From Halieaceae bacterium (GTDB taxonomy: Bacteria > Pseudomonadota > Gammaproteobacteria > Pseudomonadales > Halieaceae), in assembly GCA_028277365.1 (NCBI GenBank), contig JANQGK010000129.1, positions 1 through 47,913 on the forward strand: a stretch of 47,913 bases of DNA, given 5' to 3'. Under the pieces are notes generated by a model that was not told the origin of the DNA, ran no database searches, and saw nothing but the letters and a program-made list of their open reading frames with translations. Shown here in pieces: positions 27,209 through 36,115 of this stretch; the first letter of the stretch is position 1, and each line of letters begins with the position of its first letter. The position numbers and the translations under genes are program-made.

Positions 27209-27847
27209 ATGATGCAATGTCCCCTCTGCGGAGCGCCGGATGCCGAGTTCTTCCATCGCGATGAGCATCGCGAGTACTTGCGCTGTGGGGCCTGTCGGCT
27301 GGTCTACGTGCCGCCGCGCTATTTCCTTGATCTGGAAGCCGAGCGGGCCGAATACCTGCTGCATGAAAACGACCCCGCGGACGCCGGCTACCGGGAGTTC
27401 CTGTCGCGCCTGGCCACGCCCTTGCTTTCGCGCCTGGCTCCGGGTTCACGAGGGCTGGACTTCGGGTGCGGCCCGGGCCCGGCCCTGGTGGCCATGCTGC
27501 GGGAGGCGGGTCACGAGGTGGCCCAGTACGACCCCTTCTTCTTCCCCGACCGGACGCCGCTGTCGCGGCGCTACGATTTCATCACCGCCACCGAGGTCGT
27601 GGAACACCTGCACCGACCGGGCGAGGAGCTGGAGCGGCTGTGGGCCCTGCTGCGGCCCGGGGGCTGGCTGGCCGTCATGACCAAGCTGGTCATCGATGCC
27701 CAGGCTTTTGCGAACTGGCACTATAAAAACGACCTGACTCACGTCAGCTTCTTCTCCACTGACACCTGGTGCTGGTGGGGTGAGTGTCAGCAGTCGCCAC
27801 CCGAGTTTTTGGGCAATGATGTTATTTTGCTGCGGCGGGCGCGATGA
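27209..27847 (+). CDS. Class I SAM methyltransferase with N-terminal zinc-ribbon-like motif
   Basis: CPLCGAPD...LRCGACRLVYVPP followed by RGLDFGCGPGPALVAML, TATEVVEHLHRPGEELERLWALLRPGGWLAVMT. Confidence 0.82.
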   Translation: MMQCPLCGAPDAEFFHRDEHREYLRCGACRLVYVPPRYFLDLEAERAEYLLHENDPADAGYREFLSRLATPLLSRLAPGSRGLDFGCGPGPALVAMLREAGHEVAQYDPFFFPDRTPLSRRYDFITATEVVEHLHRPGEELERLWALLRPGGWLAVMTKLVIDAQAFANWHYKNDLTHVSFFSTDTWCWWGECQQSPPEFLGNDVILLRRAR

Positions 27848-28469
27848 TGGTGCGGTAGATATTGCGCACCTGATCGTAGAACTCCCGCTGCTGCTCGCCC
27901 AGGTAGGGCGCGATCATGCTCATCAGCTGGTAGACGCCTTTGTGGATGATCAGCGCCGGCGGTCGGTCCTCGTGCAGCAGGTGGTCGTAGTTGAGCCAGT
28001 AGTTCAGTAGCAGCACCATATTGTCGACCAGGGCCTCGGCCTCTTCGTCACTGGTGGTCACCACCGCGGCGTCGCTGAGGGTGCGCCACACCGCGCTAAT
28101 GGCTTCATGCTTCAGGTCCACGATACGGCGAAAGCGCCGCCGCAGTTCCGGGTAGCGGTCCAGCAGATCGCTGAGGTTGCGGTACAGGAAGCGATGGTTA
28201 TACATCTCCTCGAACACCACGTAGAGATAAAACCAGTTGTCTTCCACGCTGAGCGGGCGATCGATGGGGGCGTTGAGGATCTCGGTAATGCCGTGTTCGT
28301 ACTGGTCGAACAGCTCGGCGATGATCACGTCCTTGCCTTTGAAGTGGTAGTAGAGGTTGCCCGGGCTGATATCCAGCTCGTTGGCAATATCCACGGTGGT
28401 GGTATTGGGCTCGCCCTCCCGGTTGAAGAGTTCAAGGCTGCTGTGCAGGATGCGATCCCGGGTTTTCAT
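27822..28469 (-). CDS. TetR family transcriptional regulator, PhaD-like
   Basis: MKTRDRILHSSLELFNREGEPNTTTVDIANELDISPGNLYYHFKGKDVI HTH, closely resembling Pseudomonas PhaD; adjacent to phasin genes. Confidence 0.82.
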   Translation of the reverse strand: MKTRDRILHSSLELFNREGEPNTTTVDIANELDISPGNLYYHFKGKDVIIAELFDQYEHGITEILNAPIDRPLSVEDNWFYLYVVFEEMYNHRFLYRNLSDLLDRYPELRRRFRRIVDLKHEAISAVWRTLSDAAVVTTSDEEAEALVDNMVLLLNYWLNYDHLLHEDRPPALIIHKGVYQLMSMIAPYLGEQQREFYDQVRNIYRTIIAPAAAK

Positions 28470-28487
28470 GGCGCGTGGGTGTCTGGC

Positions 28488-29000
28488 CTAGCGGCGCTTG
28501 CGGGCGGGTGCGGCTTTTTTTGCGGCAGCTTTGCGCTTCACCGGGGTCTTGGCGGTCGTCTTCTTTTTGGCGGGCGCCTTTTGGCCAGCCGCGGCTTTTT
28601 TCTTCGCAGTGGGCTTCTTCCTGGCAGCCGTGCCGGCCTTGCGTTTCGGCTTGCCGGCGGTAAGCGCATCCAGCTTCTTTTCCAGGGCATCGAGCCGGGC
28701 ATTGATCGCCTCGATCTCGTCGTTGCGCACCAGGTTCAGGTGGAAGGTGTCGCGCACGCGGCCGATACGCTCCTCAACGCTGAGGCTGCTGGTCTTGCGG
28801 ATGCTGGAGAAGGAGTCGCGCACCTCGTCTTCCAGCCGACTGCCTTTCTCCACCAGCTCGCGGAACAGCCGGGGCGGTTCCTTGGCGGCCTCCTCCAGTT
28901 TGCCCTGGGCGTCGCGTATGGCCTTGCCATAGGCGCCGAGTCCGGCGAGCCAGATATTGCGGGCGATGTCGGAGGGTTTGTCGCTGCTGTCGTTACTCAT
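28488..29000 (-). CDS. Phasin family protein with C-terminal Lys/Ala-rich tail (PhaF-like)
   Basis: IARNIWLAGLGAYGKAIRDAQGKLEEAAKEPPRLFRELVEKGSRLEDEV, then AKKKTTAKTPVKRKAAAKKAAPARKRR. Confidence 0.82.
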   Translation of the reverse strand: MSNDSSDKPSDIARNIWLAGLGAYGKAIRDAQGKLEEAAKEPPRLFRELVEKGSRLEDEVRDSFSSIRKTSSLSVEERIGRVRDTFHLNLVRNDEIEAINARLDALEKKLDALTAGKPKRKAGTAARKKPTAKKKAAAGQKAPAKKKTTAKTPVKRKAAAKKAAPARKRR

Positions 29001-29032
29001 GATCGAAACCTCGTGGCGGGGGGGTCGATCAT

Positions 29033-29063
29033 ACAAAAAAAAGGGGGGTCGCTTGGACCCCCC
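29033..29063 (-). terminator. Intrinsic (rho-independent) terminator
   Basis: Minus strand GGGGGGTC-caagc-GACCCCCC followed by TTTTTTTT; downstream of the second phasin gene. Confidence 0.9.
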
Positions 29064-29146
29064 GAAAACATGCGCTCTGGGCGCACAGTAGAACGCAGAC
29101 AGCTAGTCGCGGACAGCTAATCTCTGACGTTGATCCGAACAGGCCG

Positions 29147-29611
29147 TTAGGCGGCCTTGGCGGTTACCGACTCACGCAGGGTTTCAAAGCTCTCGCGAGC
29201 CTTGTCCAGGCGAGCGCGGATTTCCATGCGGAACTCTTCGCGATCGGTCAGCTTGAGTTCGGGCAGCTCGATGTCCTTGATGCGCTTCTTGGCTTCGGTT
29301 TCAACCTTTTCGCCGCGCTTGACCAGTTCGTTGAACAGGTCTTCGGCTTTCTTGCGGCGATCGTTCATGCGCTTTTCAGCTGCTTCGATCTGGTTCTGGG
29401 CTTCTTCGAAAGCCTTGCCATAAACGCCGAGGCCGGCCAGGAATACGTTGCGTGCATTTTCCTGGGCCTTTTCTGCGAAGCTCACCTGTACCGGCTTCTT
29501 CGGTGCAGTCTTCTTAGCAGTCGTCTTTTTCGCAGTGGTCTTCTTGGCGGCGGCCTTGCGGGCCGGCGCCTTCTTTGCTTTTGCCTTGGCAGCAGTTGCT
29601 TGGGTTGCCAT
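29147..29611 (-). CDS. Phasin family protein with N-terminal Lys/Ala-rich tail
   Basis: MATQATAAKAKAKKAPARKAAAKKTTAKKTTAKKTAPKK then ARNVFLAGLGVYGKAFEEAQNQIEAAEKR phasin core. Confidence 0.8.
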   Translation of the reverse strand: MATQATAAKAKAKKAPARKAAAKKTTAKKTTAKKTAPKKPVQVSFAEKAQENARNVFLAGLGVYGKAFEEAQNQIEAAEKRMNDRRKKAEDLFNELVKRGEKVETEAKKRIKDIELPELKLTDREEFRMEIRARLDKARESFETLRESVTAKAA

Positions 29612-29821
29612 GTTTCATCTCCTGTCGATGAGTGAGGCGCCGTCGTTCAGCGCTATATCCACAAGCTACGGAGAATTTTTAGAAAGGGCATACTAAAAAC
29701 CAGCCGCGCACTGGTAATTTTTCTCATGCTGCTGCAGCGTTAAGAAAAGCAAAGCCTTAATCCCGCCCGGCGGCGAGCGCGTATACTTGAAATCGATTCA
29801 GTCACGCGCGGGCGGTCCTGC

Positions 29822-31009
29822 ATGTTCAAACACAGATTTTTTCTGCCAGGTCTGGTGGTGGTGATCGGCATCGCGCTGTCGGTGCTCATTGTTACCGGCA
29901 AGCCGCGGCCGGCGCCCGTACCTCAGGAGGCCCCGCCACCGCCGGCGGTGGAAGTGATCGTGGCCCAGCCCAGCGATGTCACCCTGACGGCGACCAGCCA
30001 GGGTACAGTGCGGCCGCGGCGGGAGATCAACATTGTCAGCCAGGCGGACGGCATCGTGGTCGCGGTGGATCAACACTTTGCCGACGGCGGCTTCTTTGAC
30101 GCCGATACCGCGCTGGTGCAGTTGGAAGATGCCGACTACCGGCTGGAACTGATTCGCGCCGAGGCCCAGGTGGCAGATGCCGCCCAGCTGGTTGCCCAGG
30201 AGAAGGGCCGGGCCCGCCAGGCCGCACGCGAATGGCGCGATCTGGGTAACAGCGAGGCCAACGAGCTGTTCCTGCGCAAGCCGCAGCTGGCCGGTGCCGA
30301 GGCCGCGCTGGCGGCCGCCAGGGCTAATGTCGAACAGGCAAAGCTGGACCTGGCGCGCACCGCTATCTCAGTGCCCTTCAACGGCCGGGTGCGGGAGAAA
30401 ATGGTGGATGTGGGGCAGTACGTGACGCGGGGAACCTCGGTAGCCCGGGTCTACGACACCGACGTGGCCGAGGTGCGGCTGCCGCTGACCGACCGCCAGG
30501 TGGCGCTGTTGGACCTGCCGCTCAATTTCCGTGCTGGAGACTCGGCACCGGAGGCCGCGGCAGTCTTGCTGACCGCGCGCTTTGCCGACCGCGAGTGGCA
30601 GTGGCCTGGCCGTGTCGTGCGCACCGAGGGCAGCATCGATGTCGACAGCCGGGTGATCTACGCGGTGGTGGAAGTCGACAAGCCCTTTGAGCCCGCGTCG
30701 AACAGCGATCGACCGCCCCTGTCCATCGGCCTGTTTGTCGAAGCCGAAATCCAGGGCCGCCAACTCAGCCAGGTGGTAACGCTGCCGCGCAACGCCCTGC
30801 GCAATGATGGCACGGTGCTGCTTGTCGATGAAGAAGACAGGCTGGCCACCCGCCCGGTGCGGGTGCTGAAAAGCGCCCGCCGCCAGGTCTGGGTGCAGGG
30901 GCTCACGCGAAATGACAGCGTAGTAGTCTCCCAGCCGGCGGTGGCCGTGGAGGGCATGGCGGTGACCGTGCGCCACGTAGACGGCCTGCTAGGCAGCCTG
31001 GGGAACTAG
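29822..31009 (+). CDS. RND efflux periplasmic adaptor (membrane fusion) protein
   Basis: N-terminal TM anchor, VTLTATSQGTVRPRREINIVSQADGIVVAV, ARTAISVPFNGRVREKMVDVGQYVTRGTSVARVYD. Confidence 0.92.
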   Translation: MFKHRFFLPGLVVVIGIALSVLIVTGKPRPAPVPQEAPPPPAVEVIVAQPSDVTLTATSQGTVRPRREINIVSQADGIVVAVDQHFADGGFFDADTALVQLEDADYRLELIRAEAQVADAAQLVAQEKGRARQAAREWRDLGNSEANELFLRKPQLAGAEAALAAARANVEQAKLDLARTAISVPFNGRVREKMVDVGQYVTRGTSVARVYDTDVAEVRLPLTDRQVALLDLPLNFRAGDSAPEAAAVLLTARFADREWQWPGRVVRTEGSIDVDSRVIYAVVEVDKPFEPASNSDRPPLSIGLFVEAEIQGRQLSQVVTLPRNALRNDGTVLLVDEEDRLATRPVRVLKSARRQVWVQGLTRNDSVVVSQPAVAVEGMAVTVRHVDGLLGSLGN

Positions 31010-31013
31010 TCGC

Positions 31014-34000
31014 ATGATTGCGTGGTTCGTCCGCAACCCCATTGCCGCCAACCTGCTGATGGTGCTGATCATCGTCGGCGGCTTTACCGGCCTGCCTTCC
31101 CTCGAAAAGCAGTTCTTTCCCGACATCGAGATCAACACGGTCAATGTCACCATGTCCTATCTCGGAGCTGGCCCCACCGAGGTGGAAGAGCAGATCTGCG
31201 TGCGAATCGAGGAGGCCGTGCACGATCTCAATGGGGTCAAGGAAATCCGTTCCACGGCCCGGGAGGGCACCGGCACGGTGCTGATCGAAGCCGAGCGCGG
31301 CTACGACATGCAGCGGCTCACGGCGGAGGTAAAAACGCGGGTTGACGCCATCACTACCTTCCCCGCCGAAGCGGAGAAGCCCATCGTTACCGAGTTGGCC
31401 TACCGTGAACGCATGATGACTGTGACCGTGGCGGGCGATATCGGCGAGGGCAATCTGAAGGCGCTGGCCGAAAGCCTGCGGGATGACCTGGCGGCACAGC
31501 CTTACGTATCCGTTGTCGAAATTCAGTCTCCCCGGCCTTATGAGGTGTCTGTTGAGGTGTCTGAGTACACACTTCGGCGGTACGGCCTGCGCTTCGATGA
31601 CGTGGTGCGGGCCATCCAAACGTCCTCTCTCAACCTGCCGGCGGGGTCCATCAAGTCAGAGACCGGCGACATCCGCCTGCAAACCCGCGGCCAGGCATAC
31701 GAGCGCGCAGATTTCGAGAATATTGTGCTGGTCAGCAAAAGGGATGGCACGCGGGTTCTATTGGGCGATGTGGCCACAGTCATCGACGGCTTTGAGGACG
31801 TCGATGTACGCCATCGATTCAATGACACGCCCTCTCACGACATGCAGGTATTCGTGACGTCCAGGCCCAATGTGCTGTTGACCAGTGAGAGCGTGTCGGA
31901 CTGGGTGGCGCGCACCCGGCCGCGGCTTCCGGAGGGAGTGTCGCTCACAATTTGGCGCGACCAATCAGACCCCTTTAATAGCCGTGTAGAGACGCTGGTA
32001 AAGAATGGCATCGGCGGTCTGATTCTGGTGTTTGCGGTACTGGTCCTGTTCCTCAGGCCGATGCTGGCGGTCTGGGTGTGTGTGGGGATAGCCGTGGCCT
32101 TTCTTGGCACGTTTTTCATCCTGCCTTACACCGGCGTGCCCCTACACATGATTTCACTGTTTGCCTTCCTGCTGATTCTCGGCATCGTGGTGGACGACGC
32201 CATTATTGTTGGTGAGGCGATCCACTCGCGGCAGAGCAGCGGCGACCTGGGTGATCACGGTGCCATTCTCGGTGCTCAGGGCGTGGTCAAGCCTGTCATG
32301 TTTGCAGTGATATCGACCATGATCTTTTTTGCTCCGATGTGGTTTATGCCGGGTGAAATGGCTGAAGTCGCGATGGCCATTCCGACGGTCGTGACGCTGG
32401 CGTTGGCCTTTTCACTGATCGAATGCCTGCTGATTCTGCCGGCACACCTGGCGCACATGCGACCGGTGCAGCCCGCCAGGACCGGCTGGCTGGCGGGGCT
32501 GGAACAGGCCAGAGAACGTTGTGCCGACGCCATGGTGGCCTTCGCGGCCAACCGGTTCCGGCCTTTCCTGGAGCGCAGCCTGCGCCGTAACCTGCTAACG
32601 CTGAGCCTGTTCTTCATGTTCCTGCTGATTACCTTGAGTATCTACGCAGGGGGGTGGATAGCTTCAGGCTTCTTTCCCAGTGTCAGCGCAGACACCGTGA
32701 GAGCGCGCATCGAGTTGCAGGAAGGCGCCGCCTTCCAGGACACCCTTGACCGGCTGCAGCAAGTCGAGGCGGCCGCGCTGCGCACCAAGAGTGAGTTCAA
32801 CAGCCGCGAGGAGTACAAAGCCGACGGCCCGGTCATAGGCTTGATCAACTCGGTGGGCAGAGACAATGAAGTTGATGTTTGGATGGCGCTGGAAAACGAC
32901 GAGGTCGACATAGCCAGGGTCAGTGACTACTGGCGAGCGCAGATTGGAGACCTCGGCGAAGTCGAGGATTTCTCGATTGATTACACGATTCGGGAGAACG
33001 ATAAGCCCATACGCCTGGTGCTGGCATCGCCCTCTGTGGCAGATCTGAGCAGCGTTGCGGACGAACTTCGCGCCAGCCTTCTCAGCTACCCGGGAGTGTA
33101 CAACGTCAACGACAGCCTGCAGGCGCCTCGTGAAGAGATCGAACTGGACCTGAAGCCCGCCGCTGAAAACCTCGGCATCACGCTCTCGGATCTCGCCCAA
33201 CAGGTGCGGCGCGCCTTTTACGGTGCCGAGGCCCAGCGTATTCCCCGCACCCGGGAAGATGTGAAGGTGATGGTGCGCTACCCGGAGCAGGAGCGGGTAT
33301 CGGTCGACAACCTCAACCAGATGCGAATCCGCACACCGGACGGCCGCGAGGTGCCGTTTGAGGCCGTCGCCGAGGTGCGCTTTGTCAGTGGCTACCAGAC
33401 GATAGAGCGTCTGGATCGAAAACGCACGCTGGAGGTGACTGCAGAAGTCCAGGAGGGCAAGGCCAGCCCGCGGGCGGTCGTCAACGAGATACTGAGCAAG
33501 GACCTGCCCCGCTGGCGCAACCTGTATCCGGGGCTCTCCATGGCGCTGGACGGCGAGTTGCAGGAGCAGCAGGAATTCCAGGCCGCGATGCTTAAATACA
33601 TGGGCCTGTCGATGCTGATTATCTACGGCCTGATGGCGATTCCCTTCCGGTCCTACTGGCAGCCGGTGCTGATCCTCACAGCCATACCGTTTGGCGTCAT
33701 GGGGGCGATCTGGGGCCATATCATCATGGGTCGTGAGATCAGCATGTTCTCCCTGATGGGGGTGCTGGCCTGCGCCGGTGTGGTGGTTAACGACAACCTG
33801 GTGTTGATCGACCGCATCAACCAGTTGCGAGATCAGGGTCTGTCGGTGATGGAGTCCCTGTTACAGGGCGGCCAGGACCGCTTCCGGCCCATTATTCTGA
33901 CTTCGCTGACCACCTTTATCGGCCTGCTGCCGATCATGGCGGAAACCAGCGTGCAGGCGCAGTTCCTGATCCCGATGGTGATATCGCTGGCCTTCGGTGT

Positions 34001-34139
34001 GCTGTTTGCGACCGCCGTGACGCTGGTGCTGGTGCCGGCCCTGTATCTGTTCGGCGAGCAGTTCCAGGATCGATTCCTGCGCCGCGAGCCGGTGCTGTCT
34101 CGGTCTGAAGTGTCCGGAGAGTCAGTGCAGGGCGCCTGA
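31014..34139 (+). CDS. RND efflux transporter permease
   Basis: 1041 aa; MIAWFVRNPIAANLLMVLIIVGG, LGILVDDAIIVGEAI-like LILGIVVDDAIIVGEAI, GVVVNDNLVLIDRINQLRDQGLS. Confidence 0.95.
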   Translation: MIAWFVRNPIAANLLMVLIIVGGFTGLPSLEKQFFPDIEINTVNVTMSYLGAGPTEVEEQICVRIEEAVHDLNGVKEIRSTAREGTGTVLIEAERGYDMQRLTAEVKTRVDAITTFPAEAEKPIVTELAYRERMMTVTVAGDIGEGNLKALAESLRDDLAAQPYVSVVEIQSPRPYEVSVEVSEYTLRRYGLRFDDVVRAIQTSSLNLPAGSIKSETGDIRLQTRGQAYERADFENIVLVSKRDGTRVLLGDVATVIDGFEDVDVRHRFNDTPSHDMQVFVTSRPNVLLTSESVSDWVARTRPRLPEGVSLTIWRDQSDPFNSRVETLVKNGIGGLILVFAVLVLFLRPMLAVWVCVGIAVAFLGTFFILPYTGVPLHMISLFAFLLILGIVVDDAIIVGEAIHSRQSSGDLGDHGAILGAQGVVKPVMFAVISTMIFFAPMWFMPGEMAEVAMAIPTVVTLALAFSLIECLLILPAHLAHMRPVQPARTGWLAGLEQARERCADAMVAFAANRFRPFLERSLRRNLLTLSLFFMFLLITLSIYAGGWIASGFFPSVSADTVRARIELQEGAAFQDTLDRLQQVEAAALRTKSEFNSREEYKADGPVIGLINSVGRDNEVDVWMALENDEVDIARVSDYWRAQIGDLGEVEDFSIDYTIRENDKPIRLVLASPSVADLSSVADELRASLLSYPGVYNVNDSLQAPREEIELDLKPAAENLGITLSDLAQQVRRAFYGAEAQRIPRTREDVKVMVRYPEQERVSVDNLNQMRIRTPDGREVPFEAVAEVRFVSGYQTIERLDRKRTLEVTAEVQEGKASPRAVVNEILSKDLPRWRNLYPGLSMALDGELQEQQEFQAAMLKYMGLSMLIIYGLMAIPFRSYWQPVLILTAIPFGVMGAIWGHIIMGREISMFSLMGVLACAGVVVNDNLVLIDRINQLRDQGLSVMESLLQGGQDRFRPIILTSLTTFIGLLPIMAETSVQAQFLIPMVISLAFGVLFATAVTLVLVPALYLFGEQFQDRFLRREPVLSRSEVSGESVQGA

Positions 34140-34997
34140 CCGCGCGTCGCCCAGCTGGGCGGTGAAATCGGAACGTTTGAAACGGTACTGGGCGTTGCAG
34201 AACTCGCAGTCCATCTTCACCTCGGGCTCTTCGTCCAGCAGCTTCAGCAGTTCCGTGGGCCCGATCGACAGCAGCGCGTTGTGGCAGCGCTCCCGGGAGC
34301 AGCTACAGGCAAAGCGCACCAGCTCGCCGGCAAACAGCCGCACCTTGTCCTCGTGGAACAGCCGATAGAGCAGGGCCTCCTGTTCCAGTTCCAGCACCTC
34401 TTCGCGCTGCACGGTCTCCGCCAGGGTGCAGGCGTGCTCCCACTGCTCGGCCCGCAGCGCGGCCTCGCGAGTGACCTGCTCGGGTAGCTGCTGCAGCAGC
34501 AGGCCGGCGGCTACCCGGCCGTCGCTGGCCAACCACAGGCGGGTGGCCAGCTGCTCGGAATTCTCAAAATAGCTCTCGATGCAGCCCGCCAGGCTGCCGC
34601 TGTCCAGCGACACAATGCCCTGGTAGCGCTGGCCCTCGTCGGGCTCGATGGTGATTGCCAGGTGGCCGGAGCCAAACAGGCCGCTGAACTCACTGGCGGT
34701 GGCGGTCTCAGCACCGCGCGCAATGGCTCGCACCTCCAGCTTGTTGCTGCACTCGGCCATGAGCAGCGGCACTTCACCACCGCCCTGGGCCTGCAGGATC
34801 AGCCTGCCTTCGAACTTGATCGTGGTGCTGAGCAGCACCGCCGCCGCCAGGAATTCGCCCAGCTGGCGCGCCACTCCGGGTGGGTAGGCGTGGATGGCGA
34901 GAATGTCGCGGTAGGCGCTGTCCAGGTGCACAATCTCACCGCGGATATCCGCCCGCTCAAAAATGAATTTCCGCGTCAGGTTGCGTTCGATACTCAT
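34122..34997 (-). CDS. hslO: Hsp33 redox-regulated chaperone
   Basis: VHLDSAYRDILAIHAYPPGVARQLGEFLAAAVLLSTTIKFEGRLILQAQG and C-terminal CSCSRERC...CEFCNAQY zinc/thiol centre. Confidence 0.95.
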   Translation of the reverse strand: MSIERNLTRKFIFERADIRGEIVHLDSAYRDILAIHAYPPGVARQLGEFLAAAVLLSTTIKFEGRLILQAQGGGEVPLLMAECSNKLEVRAIARGAETATASEFSGLFGSGHLAITIEPDEGQRYQGIVSLDSGSLAGCIESYFENSEQLATRLWLASDGRVAAGLLLQQLPEQVTREAALRAEQWEHACTLAETVQREEVLELEQEALLYRLFHEDKVRLFAGELVRFACSCSRERCHNALLSIGPTELLKLLDEEPEVKMDCEFCNAQYRFKRSDFTAQLGDARSGALH

Positions 34998-35374
34998 ACG
35001 TCCTGCTTGAATCGGTGAATCTGGCGGCGCTGTTTTTTGGTGGGGCGCGATACCGGGCGGTCGAACATGCCACCCGCCGCCTTGCGGGCCGCCGCATGCT
35101 CCTCGCGCTTGCGCAGGCTGTCGGCGGTTTCCTCGTAGAGCTGTTGCGCCTCCGGAGCGCCGCGGCGCTGGTCGGACAGGGCCAGCACGGTAACTTCTTT
35201 TTCGTCCCAGCCCTGGCGGATGCGCAGCCGGTCACCAGCGGCGATTTCCTTGCTCACCTTGACCCGCTGACCGGCGAGCTGCACCTTGCCGCCCTCAATG
35301 GCCTGCTTGGCGAGGCTGCGGGTCTTGAAGAAACGGGCGGCCCACAGCCACTTGTCCAGTCGCACCTTGTCCAT
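34994..35374 (-). CDS. hslR: Hsp15-like S4 RNA-binding heat shock protein
   Basis: VRLDKWLWAARFFKTRSLAKQAIEGGKVQLAGQRVK S4 domain; basic C-terminus. ATGA overlap with hslO. Confidence 0.92.
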   Translation of the reverse strand: MDKVRLDKWLWAARFFKTRSLAKQAIEGGKVQLAGQRVKVSKEIAAGDRLRIRQGWDEKEVTVLALSDQRRGAPEAQQLYEETADSLRKREEHAAARKAAGGMFDRPVSRPTKKQRRQIHRFKQDV

Positions 35375-35387
35375 GCCGGTCAGTGTA

Positions 35388-36050
35388 TCAAAGCTGCCCG
35401 TCGGGCATGATTTCATCGAAGTGATGAATGCCGGGAAAGCGGGTGTCCAGGCGCTTGTCGCGCTGGCTGTCGGGCTGCAGCAGGGTCAGCAGGTGGCCGA
35501 CGCCATAGCGCCGGGCAGCCTCCAGCACTGCCTCGTTGTCGTCGATCAACAGGGTGCGGGCCGGGGTGAAGGGGTGAGTGGCATGGAAGCGGTGCCAGAA
35601 CTGCAGGTCCTCCTTTGGCATCTGGTAGTCGTGGGACACCACCATCTCGTCAAACCAGCGGCCGATGCCGGTGTGATCCAGCTTCAGGTCCAGCACTTTG
35701 CGATGGGCGTTGGTCACCAGCACCAGGTGCTTGTCGGAGTGGTGCAGGCGCTTGAGGAAATCCTCCACGAAGGGCCGCATGCGTATCATGTGGGCCACCT
35801 CGCGCTTCAGCGCGGGGATATCCAGCTTGAGCTGCTCCGACCAGTGGTCTACGCAGTACCAGGCCAGGGTGCCGCGGCTGCGGTTGATCTGGCTGTTCAC
35901 CTGCGCCCGGCTTTCCTCTGCGTCGCGACGGTGGATTTCGGCATAGCGCCGCGGCATATACTGCTGCCAGAAGTAGTTGTCGTAGTGCAGGTCCAGCAGG
36001 GTGCCGTCCATGTCCAGCAGGACGGTATCGATTTGGCTCCAGTCGATCAC
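35388..36050 (-). CDS. yrfG: HAD family GMP/IMP nucleotidase YrfG
   Basis: DTVLLDMDGTLLDLHYDNYFWQQYMPRRYAE; yrfG-hslR-hslO order as in Enterobacteria. GTG start. Confidence 0.9.
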   Translation of the reverse strand: MIDWSQIDTVLLDMDGTLLDLHYDNYFWQQYMPRRYAEIHRRDAEESRAQVNSQINRSRGTLAWYCVDHWSEQLKLDIPALKREVAHMIRMRPFVEDFLKRLHHSDKHLVLVTNAHRKVLDLKLDHTGIGRWFDEMVVSHDYQMPKEDLQFWHRFHATHPFTPARTLLIDDNEAVLEAARRYGVGHLLTLLQPDSQRDKRLDTRFPGIHHFDEIMPDGQL

Positions 36051-36115
36051 AGTAAGTGCCAGAATTGGGAGCTCGGTAGTTTGCCGCCGACCGCCCCCTG
36101 TGGCAACCTGCGGCC

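Noticed and set aside
28488-29611. Histone H1-like DNA-binding proteins
   Set aside because: The basic tails resemble histone H1, but each is attached to a phasin-type core, so phasin is the better call.
32664-33719. 351-aa minus-strand ORF inside the RND permease gene
   Set aside because: Shadow of a well-conserved RND permease; no domain signal.
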